Shown in pieces: positions 47,950 through 59,799 of a DNA stretch of 64,000 bases. Both the position numbers and the translations under genes were made by a program. Under the pieces are notes generated by a model that was given only the letters and a program-made list of their open reading frames with translations, was not told the DNA's origin and did not search any database. Positions within the stretch are counted from its first letter, which is position 1, and each line of letters opens with the position of its first letter. The DNA is from Nepenthes gracilis (taxonomy: Eukaryota; Streptophyta; Magnoliopsida; Caryophyllales; Nepenthaceae): NCBI GenBank assembly GCA_033239525.1, contig BSYO01000026.1:9596371-9660370 (forward strand), written 5' to 3'.

Positions 47950-48680
47950 AATCATCTGATGAGGCTCTATATCCATAATGGCTTTAATCCTCACAGGGTT
48001 GGCCTCTCTTCTACATTAGGAGATTATGAAATCCAAAAATTTAACAAAAATTATCCCAAAAATGTACTTAGTCGGGTTTAACTTTATTTGGTATGAGTAT
48101 ATTGAACGAATATGATAGATTTTTAATATGGTCGTCCACAAGTATACTTTTGATGAGCATATTGTTAATGTACACATTCATATTTTTTTTACTTGTCTGA
48201 ATATATTGTTCACAAGTCTGTAATATGTGGCACAGATGTTCTTCAAACTAAATGGCATTAGTCTATAACAGTAACATCCCCAATCTGTCACAAATGAGGT
48301 TATTTCTTCATCTTTTGGGGTTTATCTAAATCTGATTATACCCTAAATAAATCTCCATGAAACTTAATAATTGGTGACCAGATATCGAATTTACTAAATG
48401 ATTAATCCTTGGTAGTGAGCAACTATTTTTAGGACATATTTTATTAATATTTGTGAAACCGACGCATATCTTCTTGCCATTACACTTCTTTATCATGATG
48501 ATATTGGATGACTAATCTGGGTTATTGACCTCTCAGATAAAACCGACATTGGTTAATTTTTTAACCTTTTCTTGAATGACCATGCACTTTTCTATGAAAC
48601 AATTTTTTTTCTACTTGACTGGCTTGTTTTCGAGAACGAGACTGAGCTTGTTAACCATCATTTCCATTTAAATCTCTATC
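47950..48680 (-). pseudogene. Reverse transcriptase fragment of element C
   Basis: The plus strand parallels element B 16600-17250: TGTACTTAGTCGGGTTTAACTT matches ACACACTTTGTTGGATTTAATTT, followed by TATTGGTATGAG-type and GTTGTCCACAAGTATA blocks. On the minus strand it is the RT palm and thumb. Heavily decayed. Confidence 0.6.
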
Positions 48681-48699
48681 ATATTAGTCAATGTCTAGG

Positions 48700-50650
48700 C
48701 TAAGATGTCAACATTACTCCACAAAGTCTATCAATTTTTATTTCATATCTTGATCCAAAGAAGATCTTGACATATTCATTCGGGTCTGTCGAACTCAATA
48801 TTATCTAAAGCGGTGACTTTTGGGTTGAACTTGCTGAAAAAAGACCTCATCCGAAGGTCAAACTCTTCTATTGGTTGTGAAGGAGTTGGAGCATCAATTT
48901 GTGTCAAGTAATAGTTTCGTTCAATGACCTGCTCTCGTCAACCCAGTATGACTTGCAAATGATGGAATGTCTACTACCAAAAAAGTTAATGGGAGGTCAT
49001 CTTAGAATACATCATTATCTTAAGTTCTAGGTGTATGATCCTCTTAACTTAAACAAACTCATTATCTAACCTATATAACAGTCAATCTGATTACATTTTA
49101 ATCCTAATTTAATAAATATATCAAAATAGAGAATATTTCTTAAAATTTCATTATTATGAAGACTCATCTCAATTGGTAAATCTAAATTCTGTTTAAAACA
49201 AATACAGATATAACAAAGAGACTAGAATAGGGTGATTATATGTGTCATATTATTGTCACTAAAATCAATAACTTCTTTTCCTACTATTATTTTTTGTCTC
49301 TTGTTGAAGGAAGCTTTGCTCGGATATTGTTAAAAAATGCTACTATGGCGGGTCTAGTGAAGGCCATGTTAATCACTCATGTCTATATTGGATTTCATGG
49401 TAGCTCGCTCATCTCTTCGTCATCCTAGCCTTAATCTAGGATGGTCTCAGGTTCTGCAAATATTTCTTGAGAAATCTTTTTTGGACCAAGGCGTCAATCT
49501 CTTTTTGAAATGTCCAAAAAACCTTGAGGTTGTGCCTCGAAAATCGATGATAGAGATAGTATTTCGATTGATCTCCTCCATTCGGGATTTTGATTGGCTT
49601 GGACCATTTTAATAATTTTTTGTTCTAAATCTATGTTGGAATGCTGATCTGATTATTAGTGAGGGTCATGAGATATAACAACTTAAACTCTCAACGAGCA
49701 CCTAGCTCAGTCCTCTATTATTTATGATAGTCCCGAGCGGGTCAGTTGTCGTTGTTTCTCCTTTTTTCACCCCCAGTATGTCCTGGATGCTGTTCATAGT
49801 TTGGGTGTTCTGACTTTTTGACTTTGTTTACTTCCTTTACCACAATGTAGAGCCTAATGATAACTTTTGCTTCCAAAAATATCTTGGGATATTACTGAAC
49901 CAGCGATTTAAAAAGTCGCTTCATTGAATAGTCACCATATATGTATTTAGTTTCATCTCATCGGTGAGCACCTAGCTCGATATTTTGTTGCTTATATGAT
50001 AGTCCTAAGCGGGTTGGTTACTATTGTTTCTCCTTTGTTTTTTGCCCTCGGTATGTTCCAAATGTTGTTCATAATTTAGGCGTCCTGACCTTTAAGTTTT
50101 GTTTACTTCATTTGCCGCAATGTAAGCCTTGGTGATAGCTTCTACCTCCCAAAATGTCTTGAAATTTTGCTAAACCGATGACTTGAAAAAGTCGTATGAC
50201 TGAATAATCACCATATAAGTATTTAACTTCACCTCATCAATGAGTTTTATTATGCCTCTAGACTCGAATTTGAATCAAGCCAGACAACATTTTAGGCTCT
50301 CATTGAGAGCCTGCCTAATCTTAATCAGATGTTACGGTTGTTTTTCTTTCCTTCGACTAAAGGCAAAATGAGATGGAAACTAGTTAGCCAGTTATTGAAA
50401 GGTCTTAGTAAAATTTGATCCTAATATGTAGAACCAAATTTATGTGTCTATCTTTAAAGTTAAAGGAAAACAAAAGCACAACGCAACATCCTTTAGATTC
50501 TTGAAGCCGAACGGGATATGAAAGTGAAGTAAATGATCCATTAGATCAATATTTCCATCATATGGCTCTACTATGGGCATTTTAAACTTGTGGAGAAGTT
50601 TGTCCATCTTAATCTCAGAGGTGAATAACAAATGACGCAATTGGATCATC
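48700..50650 (-). pseudogene. Protease and gag region of element C
   Basis: The clearest piece (50649-50440) reads MDKLLHKFKMPIVEPYDGNI, DLMDHLLHFHIPFGFKNLKD and VALCFCFPLTLK, the gag core also found in B (19080-18930). The remainder to about 48700 carries weak protease and gag-tail similarity. It includes a 270-bp tandem duplication (49696-50235). Confidence 0.65.
49696..50235 (-). repeat. 270-bp tandem duplication in the gag region of element C
   Basis: GAGCACCTAGCTC at 49696 and at 49966 start two copies sharing ATGATAGTCC.GAGCGGGT, TTGTTTCTCCTTT and CAC..TATATAAGTATTTA-like blocks. The period of 270 bp equals 90 codons, so it arose without shifting the frame. The copies have since diverged. 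Confidence 0.8.
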
Positions 50651-50654
50651 TAAC

Positions 50655-51380
50655 AAATAGAGCTTCCTCGAAAAACCTGTAATTTTATTCTATTGATATG
50701 CTCCATTTTAGTTGTGAAGGTAATTTTTTTAACGTTAATGAAAACCCTAATTTTAAATAATTGACAGGTGATATCTCCCTAGTTGGAAAGGTTTAGGACA
50801 TACTGTTGCATGACCCTTCATCTTAATTACAGTGGCACTCAAAATCCCAAGTGTATTGGGGGATTTTGCCATTTTAAACTTCTCTCCTTCACCTCAAAGT
50901 TGAGACAACTTTTGAACCAGGAGAAAAAAGATTCGATTTTGCATCTCAAGGGGCATGGGATGTTTTTGACTAAGAGTAGCTCCCCATTGAGACAACTTTC
51001 TTACTTTTTGACCTCATCTTTAAAGTCGAAACTTATGGGTGAAGGATTTCAACATAATATATTTGATTCTCACTTTTGTCCTCGAGAGATTTCAACATCT
51101 TTAACGTATCTTGCAATTGAGTTGCTAGGACTCCAATGTTTGAATTGATTGGTAAATGAACACTTTTTTGGCTACCTTCTTCAAAAAGGATGCCACGAGA
51201 ATGGGTAATCTTTGATAGTTAACTCGATTGTTCATATGCTCATATATTCGTCATGTCGACTGGTTTTGTCAAAACTTGTGAGTTAGTAAATTTTTATGGG
51301 TGTAATTGTATTTAGATAAAAATGAATAACTTGACTGTATTTTTCATAGGTAGCATTAATAATACTTATCTCGAATGTGG
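50655..51380. other. Outer flank of gag in element C, no gene
   Basis: Probably the untranslated region between the 5' LTR and gag on the minus strand. It is too decayed for a PBS to be identified. Confidence 0.4.
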
Positions 51381-51384
51381 ATTA

Positions 51385-51720
51385 TGATTTGAAAAAAGCC
51401 AAATAAAATTATCAAACTTTTATTTGAATCCTTGTATATAACAATAAATAAAAATTTCAAAAGAATTAAAATTTATTTTTTAATATATCATCCGATACTC
51501 AAGTTTTTCTATAAAACATTGAGAGACACAGAGAAAGAGAGAGAGAGAGAAAGAGATGTACTTGGTTTTGCATTCTTGGAAGAACAAGTATATTAAAAAG
51601 CTATGCTCCATCCTCACCTTTCAAATTTTATCCCCCTTTTTTTTTAAAATAAAAATAAGGCATACTTATAGTCATTTTACCAATTGATGATGATTTCATG
51701 AAGATAAATAGCCTGTCACA
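51385..51720 (-). repeat. Possible remnant of the right (5') LTR of element C
   Basis: ATATCATCCGATACTCAA at about 51484 is the same as in the right LTR of B (19956), and GCATACTTATAGTC (51660) sits where other family LTRs have their TATA. Other parts do not match. Confidence 0.35.
51530..51557. repeat. GA microsatellite
   Basis: A run of AGAGA units with few interruptions. Confidence 0.9.
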
Positions 51721-52429
51721 ATATAAGCAATTAGTTTAATTAAAAATTAATTATTGATACAACTGTTATTATGCATATTCTAATAGTGGTGTTGATTAAA
51801 TGCTATTAAACCCTAAATATTAAATTAATAATGATTAATAATTAATATTAGTTAATTCAGATATCATTGCCTGTTTTAATTGTAAAGTATACAAACCATT
51901 CGACCAAATTTACAGCTCACCTAGATCTTCAAATATGCAACCATTCATATAACTTAATTCAACTTACATTTTGTTTAATAGCCAACTAAAATTAAGTTAA
52001 AATCGGACTCTGTAATCTTTGAGTTTAGCCACATGAGCCAGTTAATATTTTTTTCTCTTTTTTTTTTTTAATCATTTGTGAGCTCTCTGTACTGATTTAT
52101 TAGACCAGCCCAGTTAAAGTACTATCCAACAAAAAAATCCCACATGGAAGCACAAAACACAGCTCATGTTGATTGTGTCATGCAGTGGGGGGAATGTTTA
52201 TAATGACCCCAAATATTAAGTTCTCATTATTTTTTAATGATTAAAATAATTTTTAAAAATTAAAAGATATTAATTAAAATAATAATTTAATATGTTATCT
52301 TAGTATTAAGCTTTCATATTATTATGAAAATATATAAATATCATCTATTAAGAGGATTAAAAAAATCTAATATTTAAAAAGATCCTAAGAAAACTGTTTC
52401 AACTCACCAACATATCTAGATAATGGCCC
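51721..52429. other. AT-rich, no gene
   Basis: No supported ORF or repeat between element C and the V-ATPase fragment. Confidence 0.5.
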
Positions 52430-52768
52430 ACTACTCAAATGAATTCCATCAACAATCAATGAATAACGATGAAAATAAATAAATTTCATAGAAAAAAGAA
52501 AAGAAAAATGGAAGTTCCAGAATTGAAATTTCTCTAGCAGTCAACCGCAGACAATTAAACAGGGAAACATCAACTGAAGAACCAACACAGATTACTAAGA
52601 ATAAATTATCCTTCTATCAGAGATGGCATCAAACAACCACAAACTACATTTTGGAAGCAAGCAGCTGCTACCAACTAAGAAAAAATTGATTTTCAGTATT
52701 CTTTTCCAAGGAAGCAAAGAGAGGGGGACGGGGGCATCACCTTTCAAGTTGACAACATGGGAATCGTT
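52430..52768 (-). other. Probable 3' untranslated region of the V-ATPase subunit c exon
   Basis: Follows the stop codon on the minus strand. It has normal base composition, unlike the AT-rich flanks. An AATAAA-type signal (TTTATT on plus) is not obvious, and the 3' end is open. Confidence 0.4.
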
Positions 52769-52901
52769 TTAGTCTGCCCGAGACTGTCCAGCTCGCGAAG
52801 ACAAGATGATCCCAACGATGAGGCCATAGAGGGCAAGTGCTTCGGCAAAGATGAGAATGAGAATCATCCCGACGAAAAGCTTTGGCTGTTGTGCATTTGC
52901 T
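52769..52901 (-). CDS. VHA-c: V-type proton ATPase 16 kDa proteolipid subunit c, last exon only
   Basis: Subunit c forms the proton-carrying ring of the membrane sector of vacuolar H+-ATPase. The exon encodes 43 residues plus stop: [16 protein letters not shown], then [14 protein letters not shown] and [10 protein letters not shown]. It covers the fourth membrane helix with the essential glutamate in FAEALALYG. It starts one base into the reading (end of an Arg codon) after a splice acceptor CGGGTAG (AG at 52903-52902). This is the position of the last intron in plant genes after GDAGVR. The sequence is fully conserved, with no damage. The first about 120 residues were not found upstream to 64000, so it is either a gene with a very long intron or an isolated, truncated copy. 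Confidence 0.9.
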
Positions 52902-54756
52902 CTACCCGCCCAAAGGAGAAATCAGCAAAACAAACCACACCACGGCAATATAATGCCTCGGTTTATATAAAAAAGGCTCATATCAATTATTATGATTAAC
53001 ATACAGACAATTCTAAAGCAATGGAGCTATCTTGAACTCCTCCAAAAACGAACGAGATAAGTGGTAATTGGATCATTAACTGATATGGATTCATTTAGAA
53101 TCTATCTGAATTCTTTATTGTGATTATAATTGTTGAGACAACTTACAGGGTGTTTCTTTATTCTGGAATTGGTTTGTGCCAAAAAAGCAACCTTACTCGA
53201 TTGTTATCAAACCAACTGTAATCTTGTTCAATCCATGAGGATTCCACCAATGCAATTTAGAATGAATCAATAAAAACACATCAATTCAAATACTGATTTT
53301 CGAATTGAGAAAGGTCTGCTTGACACCTAGAAACTGCTCAGCCATAATGCCCATGTTGTGGAAATGCTACTCGAAAGGTAATGAATTACTCCTACATCTC
53401 CCTGTACAACACTCTACATTCTGCTACTCTTTACTTTGTGATTGTGTATTCCAGATTGAACACATCCATATGCACCCATTTTACATGTTACGTGTAGCTC
53501 GATGCAACGGTAAAATTATTTTATTATGACATGGAACTCAGTTTAAGGCACAAACCCACCTATGATGCAGGGTTCAAGCTGTGTGCATCTAATTTTTCCC
53601 AAATCCTATGATAAGAGAATCTCTCATACTGGACTGGCTTCTTTTAAGTAGGAAAAATACTATTTATCACACCCATATATATCTACAACTCTTCTCTCTA
53701 TATGTTGAGCTCATTGAAATTAAAAAAAAAAAAAACTAAAACAAATAAAATGGGCCCCCACATAGAAAGGGGGTTGTAGATTGGCTGTTGGGGGATTAGG
53801 ATGTGTAGCAATGCTCAACTATTGTTCCAAAATCTCATAATCCTTCTCTAATCAAGAACCTACGCTTGTCAGTTTTGCAAGGTTCAGGAAACTTGCTTTT
53901 CTTTTTATCTTCTTTTTGCACCTTAAATCTTTTAACAGTAGAAGCTGAAAGCAGTGCAGCTGTGACCACACGAGGGAAGTTTATAAAACAAAAATGAAGA
54001 CAAAAAACAAGCAGCAGTAGAGCTGGAAAAGAAGAAAAATGGAGGAAAAGAGGAGAAGAAAAATAAAGGACAGACCACCATCACCACCACCACCACACAA
54101 GAGGACCATGCACGGGCCATCCCCATCACGTATCTCTGGCCAGGACCATTATTTTTCACTTTGTTGTCATTTGCTTCAGTTTTTTATACAATTTCTTTGC
54201 TGTTGCCTATTTTATTTTTTCTTTCTACTGGAACCCTTACCACTATTATTATTTTAAATTCAACCTCTCTCCCATTCTCAGTCTCTCTGGGACTTCTGGG
54301 CATCGATATTTTTATTAAGTTCTGATTTTAAGACATTTTCTTCCCAAGTGATTCTTTCTAAACCTCTCTCTCAATGAGCCAAAAAAAAAAAAAAAAAAAA
54401 AAACCTCATGCCCCAAATAGTTGTCAAGTATATTGTATATAGTCTTACCCTAATCACAAAGACATTATTCTGTAGTTTTTTTTTTATCCCAACTTATTAT
54501 TATTTTCTAGCAATTTTTATTTAAATTATGCAATTAAATTACATATTTTTGTTGTGTGGGTTCAGTCATTAAAGAATAATTTTTGGAACAAAAGCAAGTA
54601 AATGAATCGAATGTATCCTTTATTTTGTCAACTGAATCCATCAGCTAATTGAAAAAATACAGAAAAGAAGAACAAAGTAAAATCTTCTAGAAATTTACGA
54701 CGGTGAAGGGTTAAAATATATACTATTTAGGAAACACAAACACCCTTTCAGACTCA
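52902..54756. other. Intron or intergenic sequence upstream of the V-ATPase exon
   Basis: No further subunit c exon is recognisable on the minus strand. It contains CACCATCACCACCACCACC (54078), a GA-rich stretch and a 23-base A run (54381-54403). The open frame 54039-54257 is low-complexity. Confidence 0.5.
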
Positions 54757-55366
54757 AAGTGTCAGTATTTGACCCTGGATACGTTGGGACATATATCGGA
54801 CACGTTCCGACATGTGTTTATTTTTTTTGTCCGACACATTCCAGCATCCGGATATGTCCTGACACGTTCTGAATGCGTTTTGAACACTTTGAGTAATTTT
54901 ATAATATTTTAAAAACTATGAGTTATTTTATAAATTTCAAAAAATATGGTTGTTTTATAATTTTCAAAACTTAAAACAATACCTTTCTCTTTTATTTTTG
55001 TCAATAGTCTCCATTACTCAAAAATATTAGTCAATAAAGACTTCTTTTTTCATGATAAGCGATATTTTTTTACCAAATTTTCATAGGATATAGAGTCAAA
55101 ATTCCAGAAAAATGAAACGAATACGGAGGTGAAACAAAAGGAGGCGATAACACAATTGATCTTTGATGAAGCAAAGATTTAATTTTTTTTCATCACAAAT
55201 AAAGATGATATACCCATAAATTAAGTATAAAATAATAGTATTTATTAACTAAAAAATTATAAACCATAATTTTTTTTATGTGTCCCCAACGTCTCATATC
55301 CGTGATTTTTATAAAACGGCGTATCGAGTCGTGTCCATGTCCCGTGTCAGTACCCATGCTTTATAG
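54757..55366. mobile_element. Non-autonomous DNA-transposon-like repeat, copy 1
   Basis: About 610 bp, homologous along its length to 62775-63408 (GAGTAATTTTATAAT, AAGACTTCTTTTTTC, CACCAAATTTTYATAGGATA, GTGTCCCCAAC.TSTCATATCC). Both ends carry imperfect inverted repeats built from GTGTC, GACACG and GTCCGACAC-type words. No ORF. The superfamily (Mutator- or hAT-like) is not determined. Confidence 0.6.
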
Positions 55367-55960
55367 TAAATTATTTATTGAAATAAAAAACATATATTAA
55401 AAATAAAAGGGGAAAAGAAAATTCCAGTCTCCCACGGCCTAACTCTCCTCTATATATAGAGAAGAATAAGGCAAAAAGGGAGGGCGGCTCTCTGCCTGAG
55501 GCAGAGAGCAGAAGCAGAGAGAAGGAGAGAAGGAAGAGAGAGGTGGAGAGGAGAGAAGGCAGACGGGGGGAGAGAGAGAGAGTGAGAGAAAAGGAAGCAA
55601 GGCCGCCAGGCAAAGCGGGAGAAGAGAGAGTAGAGAAAAAATAGAGAGAGAAAAAGTTTATGTGAAAGTTTAGAGTGTCAGTTTTTGTTTTAGAAATTTA
55701 GTATTTTGGTATAGTAGGCTTTGTTTATTTTTCAGTTTCGGCTTAATATTAAATTTCTTTCCGGATCATTTTGTACTTTTATTTTGTCAGTTTTCGTACT
55801 ATTCGCTTATTATTCTCATAGGTTAGCTTAGTTTCTAATTGATACAGAAGCTTTATGTTGTGCTATTGTGAGAATCAATATGTTAAAGACTAATCATCGA
55901 AGTCCTCCAACAACTTTATATTTTTACATTTTAATTTTTAGTATTTTATTTTCTATCTTT
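55367..55960. other. GA-rich block with TATA-like motif, no gene
   Basis: CTCTATATATAGAG at 55449 is followed by 180 bp of purine-rich GAGAGA sequence (55465-55650) and then T-rich sequence. The arrangement resembles a promoter and leader (perhaps of a retroelement LTR), but no paired copy exists here. Confidence 0.4.
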
Positions 55961-55989
55961 TTATTACTAAGCTTTGAATGGCCGAACAA

Positions 55990-57050
55990 CTGCCACTCTT
56001 GTAATTTTAAATTTTTATTATTTAGTTTCTTATATTTTATTTATTATCCTTTTATTTTTTAAGCCTTGGATGATTGAATTACCACCGCTCTTACAATTTT
56101 ATATTTCCACATCTTAAATTTTTACACTTTAATTTTTGTCGCTATTGAACGATAAAACCGCCACAAACATTTTGATTTTCAGCAGTTTAAAATTTCATAA
56201 TTTAATTTTTTGTATTTTTTAGTTAACTTTATGGTAGTTCCACAACTATTATAACCGCTCCTATCATCACTAATTTAACGTTTTTAATTTTCTTTGACAT
56301 TTTTGAAATAGAATACAGTTATAAAATTAGTTTTATATAGAAAATTAATTTTCTGTGGATATGATACCTAGCGGAAGATGAAGCTACTGCTGTTCCAGGA
56401 GAGAACTTACTCTGCTCATAGACCCGAGTCCTACTAATAAGCCCCTTTGTCTAGTCACTGAACAAGTTTCTATCCCTTTAGCCTAAAGGTGATTCTGTTT
56501 CCCTTCACTATGCCTACTGGGCCTAGCCTTTTGCTTTTTCAGACTTCATTGACCTTAAAAAAATCACCTAAAAATCGTGACTTTCCCCCATCTTTTTGGC
56601 TTAATCTTAGTTACTGGAAAAATTACATCGAAGCCTCATGTACTTATAAGGTTAAAAAAACCACCACTCTTGCAATTTTAAATTTTTATTATTTAGTTTC
56701 TCACACTTCATTTATTATTCTTTTATTTTTGAAACCTTGAATGATTGAGTTATCACCGCTCTTATAATTTTATATTTTCGCATCTTAAATTTCTATAATT
56801 TAATTTTTGTCACTATCGAACGGTAGAACCACCACAAATATTTTGATTTTCAGCAATTTAAAATTTCATAATTTAATTTTTGAATCTTTTAGTTAACTTT
56901 ATGGTAGTTCTGTAACTATTATAACCTCTCCTATCATCACTAATCTAACGTTTTTTAATTTTCATTGACATTTTTGGAATAGAACATAGTTATAAAATTA
57001 ATTTTACATAGAAAATTAATTTTCTATGGATATGATACTCAACTTACTAG
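55990..57050 (+). repeat. Tandem duplication, unit about 670 bp
   Basis: 55993-56390 recurs at 56664-57045 with the same order: CCACTCTTG.AATTTTAAA, TTTTGATTTTCAGCA, TTTATGGTAGTTC, CTATCATCACTAAT, AAAATTAATTTTCT.TGGATA. A link GAAAAATTACAYCGAA followed by CACTTATAAGGTTAAAAAAACC occurs before copy 2 (56619) and again after it (57052). No coding content. Confidence 0.8.
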
Positions 57051-57528
57051 AAAAATTACACCGAACTCTCGTGCACTTATAAGGTTAAAAAAACCATATC
57101 TAGTAAGGTACGGTCAATTCTCCTTATATATTTGACAATTGATTGACCAAGTTCATGAAATCAAAGAGTTCAAAGGAGGTGATTGGTTAATGTAGTTATT
57201 TGGCAAGTCCTAATAACAGAAAGACTTGGCTTGTAATTTTTTTGGAAAAGTACGAAAGGAATGAATTAATTAGTTGGGGGTCGATGGAATATGGCTGTAT
57301 GTGTAAAATGTCTCGAGCATGTTAAAGACGTGAGATAATTTATGTTGATGAAAAAAGCAGCTGAACTTGCTACCTGATGAAGAGATGTGATCGTGATGAT
57401 TGGTGAGTACCAATAAAAAGACACAATGTACCCTGTGATGCATGTTGCACCCCCAAACCAGCAGCTCAAAGTGGAAAGGGAAGGGGAATGGAAGCAACTG
57501 CTAATCATGCATAAAAGAAATATCGACA
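57051..57528. other. Intergenic, no gene
   Basis: Moderately AT-rich. The reverse-strand open frames at 57266-57529 show no family resemblance. Confidence 0.4.
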
Positions 57529-58580
57529 TGTTTGGTTATTGAAATGGAATAAGATAATAATAAAATAATTATTCTCAGGTAATAGAATAAAATAGGAATA
57601 GAGTTAAAAATTATTATTCCCATATTTGGTTGTTGAAATAGAATAAATTGATAATTAGTATTCCAATATTTGATTTGTAGAATAGTATGAGGAATAAGGT
57701 AAAATTTTATCGTAAAGATTTTTTTGCCCTTATTTAATGAAAAAGATATTTCTTATATATATATATATATATTGTATATTATTCTAAATTATTATTTAGT
57801 ATAATATATATTTTTATCATAAAAAATAAATATTTGATATAATATATATAATTGAATATATATTACGTATATATAATTAAGTGTATATATCAAATATTTA
57901 TTAATTATTTGATATAATATTACTTATTATTATATAATACGTAATATTATATATTAATTATTTATTAAATATTACGTATATATAAGTACGTATATATATC
58001 AAATATTTATTAATTATTAGATATAATATTACATATTATTAAATATTATATTTAATATAATATTTGATATAATATTACATATTATTACATAATAAGTAAT
58101 ATTATGTATTAAATATTTATTAAATATTACGTATATGTAATTCCGTCAATATATTAAATATTTATTAAATATTTGGTATAATATTATGTATTATTATATA
58201 ATACGTAATATTATGTATTAAATATTTATTAAATATTACATATATGTGATATTACGTGTATATAATAAATATTTATTAAATATAATTATTAAATAATTAT
58301 ATATCAAATAATTACGTATGTGTGTGTGTGTATATATAGATATATATATAAGGGCATTTTTGAAATATAAAAAAATTGATGCGGGAATAGTTATTCCCAA
58401 TTACCCGGGAATAACTAATACCAATGGAGAGGTGGTAATAGTTATTCCCCAAAATCTAGAAATAACTATTCCTTCGGGAATATTTATTCCTAATCAAAAT
58501 GCAACCAAACAGTGTAATAAATATTTCCAAATGAATAAAGTGGAAATAAAAATTCTATTTCTACCAACCAAATGTGGGGT
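57529..58580. mobile_element. MITE-like element with AT-rich core
   Basis: Left end ACATGTTTGGTTATTGAAAT, right end (inverted) CACATTTGGTTGGTAGAAAT: imperfect terminal inverted repeats of about 27 bp. Sub-terminal repeats (GGGAATAACTATTCC-like) follow. The core (57740-58315) is almost pure A/T. This structure is that of a non-autonomous DNA transposon. A target duplication was not resolved. The 126-residue frame at 58318-58698 spans its right end and is not a gene. Confidence 0.65.
57740..58315. repeat. AT tandem-like array inside the MITE
   Basis: TTATTAAATATTACGTATAT, ATATCAAATATTTATTAATTA and GATATAATATTAC-type words recur at about 125-140 bp, both direct and inverted, after an (AT)9 run at 57752. 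Confidence 0.7.
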
Positions 58581-59795
58581 TGAGGAGAAAGTATGTACAA
58601 ATTTGGCAAGATGGATTAATAAGGCAGCAATTCTACGGAATGCTGTCAATGATGATAATTTTGAAGTTGCTATGAATCCATTGGTCAATATGGGTTAAGT
58701 ATGAAGCTGCTAAATCACTGTGAACTAAACGCTCCTCCATTGAAAAAGAGATTGCTCAGGAAATGATGAGAGAAGGGATAGGAAATATGAGCTAGAATTG
58801 GTGGTTCCATAATATCTGATGAATAGCAAGATAATAGCCAAAGTATGCATTAACTTTTTGGTGAATTGTTTCAAGGGAAGTATGTTTATTGACACTGTTG
58901 ATATTTCTTCCTATATCAAGCTTCGAGAGATAGTGCACACTGTTTGTTTAGAAAATAGTGTGCCATACTGACAGCTTTTCTCATTGTGGGATCTAATAAT
59001 GATTATATGCATATGCAGTATTACCCAACAATGCAAATAGTCTATTCCCGTAGTGCACAAGACTTCCAAGTTATAATAGAACATCCTTACCATTACATCA
59101 AATCTCGAATTTCGTATTACCCAGTAAGAAGAATCAATTAGAGTTTCGGATCATTTTTGTGCTTCTTATGATGCCAAAAAAGTTTCTCATTTTTAGACTT
59201 GACTTTGTTATTAGTTTATGTAGCTTCTATATCAATAGGGTGGCTTTTGGAGGCAATATATCCTCACTTACACTGGCCGCATTGTGTTGCCCTTGTGGGG
59301 ATTTAATTCAGAAGACATTGGAAAGATTCCTATTGTCAAGAGAACAATCAAAAGAGCAATGGAGCTGAGTTTTTACATCTAAAATCACTTTGGTGTTCTA
59401 CACATGATAAGTCACTTTAATGGACAAAAAAATCTGCTCACGCCTGGCAAAAAAGATTTGCCACTTCATCTCTCACATTCTCAAGTATATATAAAAAGCC
59501 TTGATAGAATGAGGAAGATGTTTATATTTGAGGAGTGGACGGATAGTAATGGGCACAAAGCAAGCAGGAAAATAAATAGATAGTAATGGGCACAAATCAA
59601 GCAGAAAAATGAAGTTCAAATTGTTTTAATACCATTTCAAACTTAAAGCATTGTTTTTGCACTTAAAAGTAATAGGTCCCCTTGTAAACATTGTTATAGG
59701 TTGCCAAGTTGCATAGAGAGATATTATGTTCCATACAGACATGTCAAGCAGAAAGAATGCTTACTTACATAGTTTATTGGTACAAAGATGTATAT
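58581..59795. other. Intergenic, no gene
   Basis: Normal-composition sequence with no frame longer than 70 residues and no motif recognised. Confidence 0.4.
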
Positions 59796-59799
59796 ATAG

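Larger units (their letters stand above)
41112..51720 (-). mobile_element. Ty3/gypsy element C (same family as A and B), interrupted
   Basis: Left LTR, antisense ORF, tandem spacer, RT and gag follow in the same order and orientation as in B (gag-pol on minus). Integrase and RNase H are missing between 47925 and 47960. A 2358-bp solo LTR sits between antisense ORF and spacer. The right LTR is only weakly visible, so the right end is approximate. Confidence 0.75.

Noticed and set aside
52757..52999. Plus-strand 80-residue frame
   Set aside because: Antisense shadow of the V-ATPase subunit c exon, which has an unmistakable protein on the minus strand.
54039..54257. His/Pro-rich small protein
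   Set aside because: Driven by a CACCAC microsatellite and GA-rich sequence; no conserved start context or homology visible.
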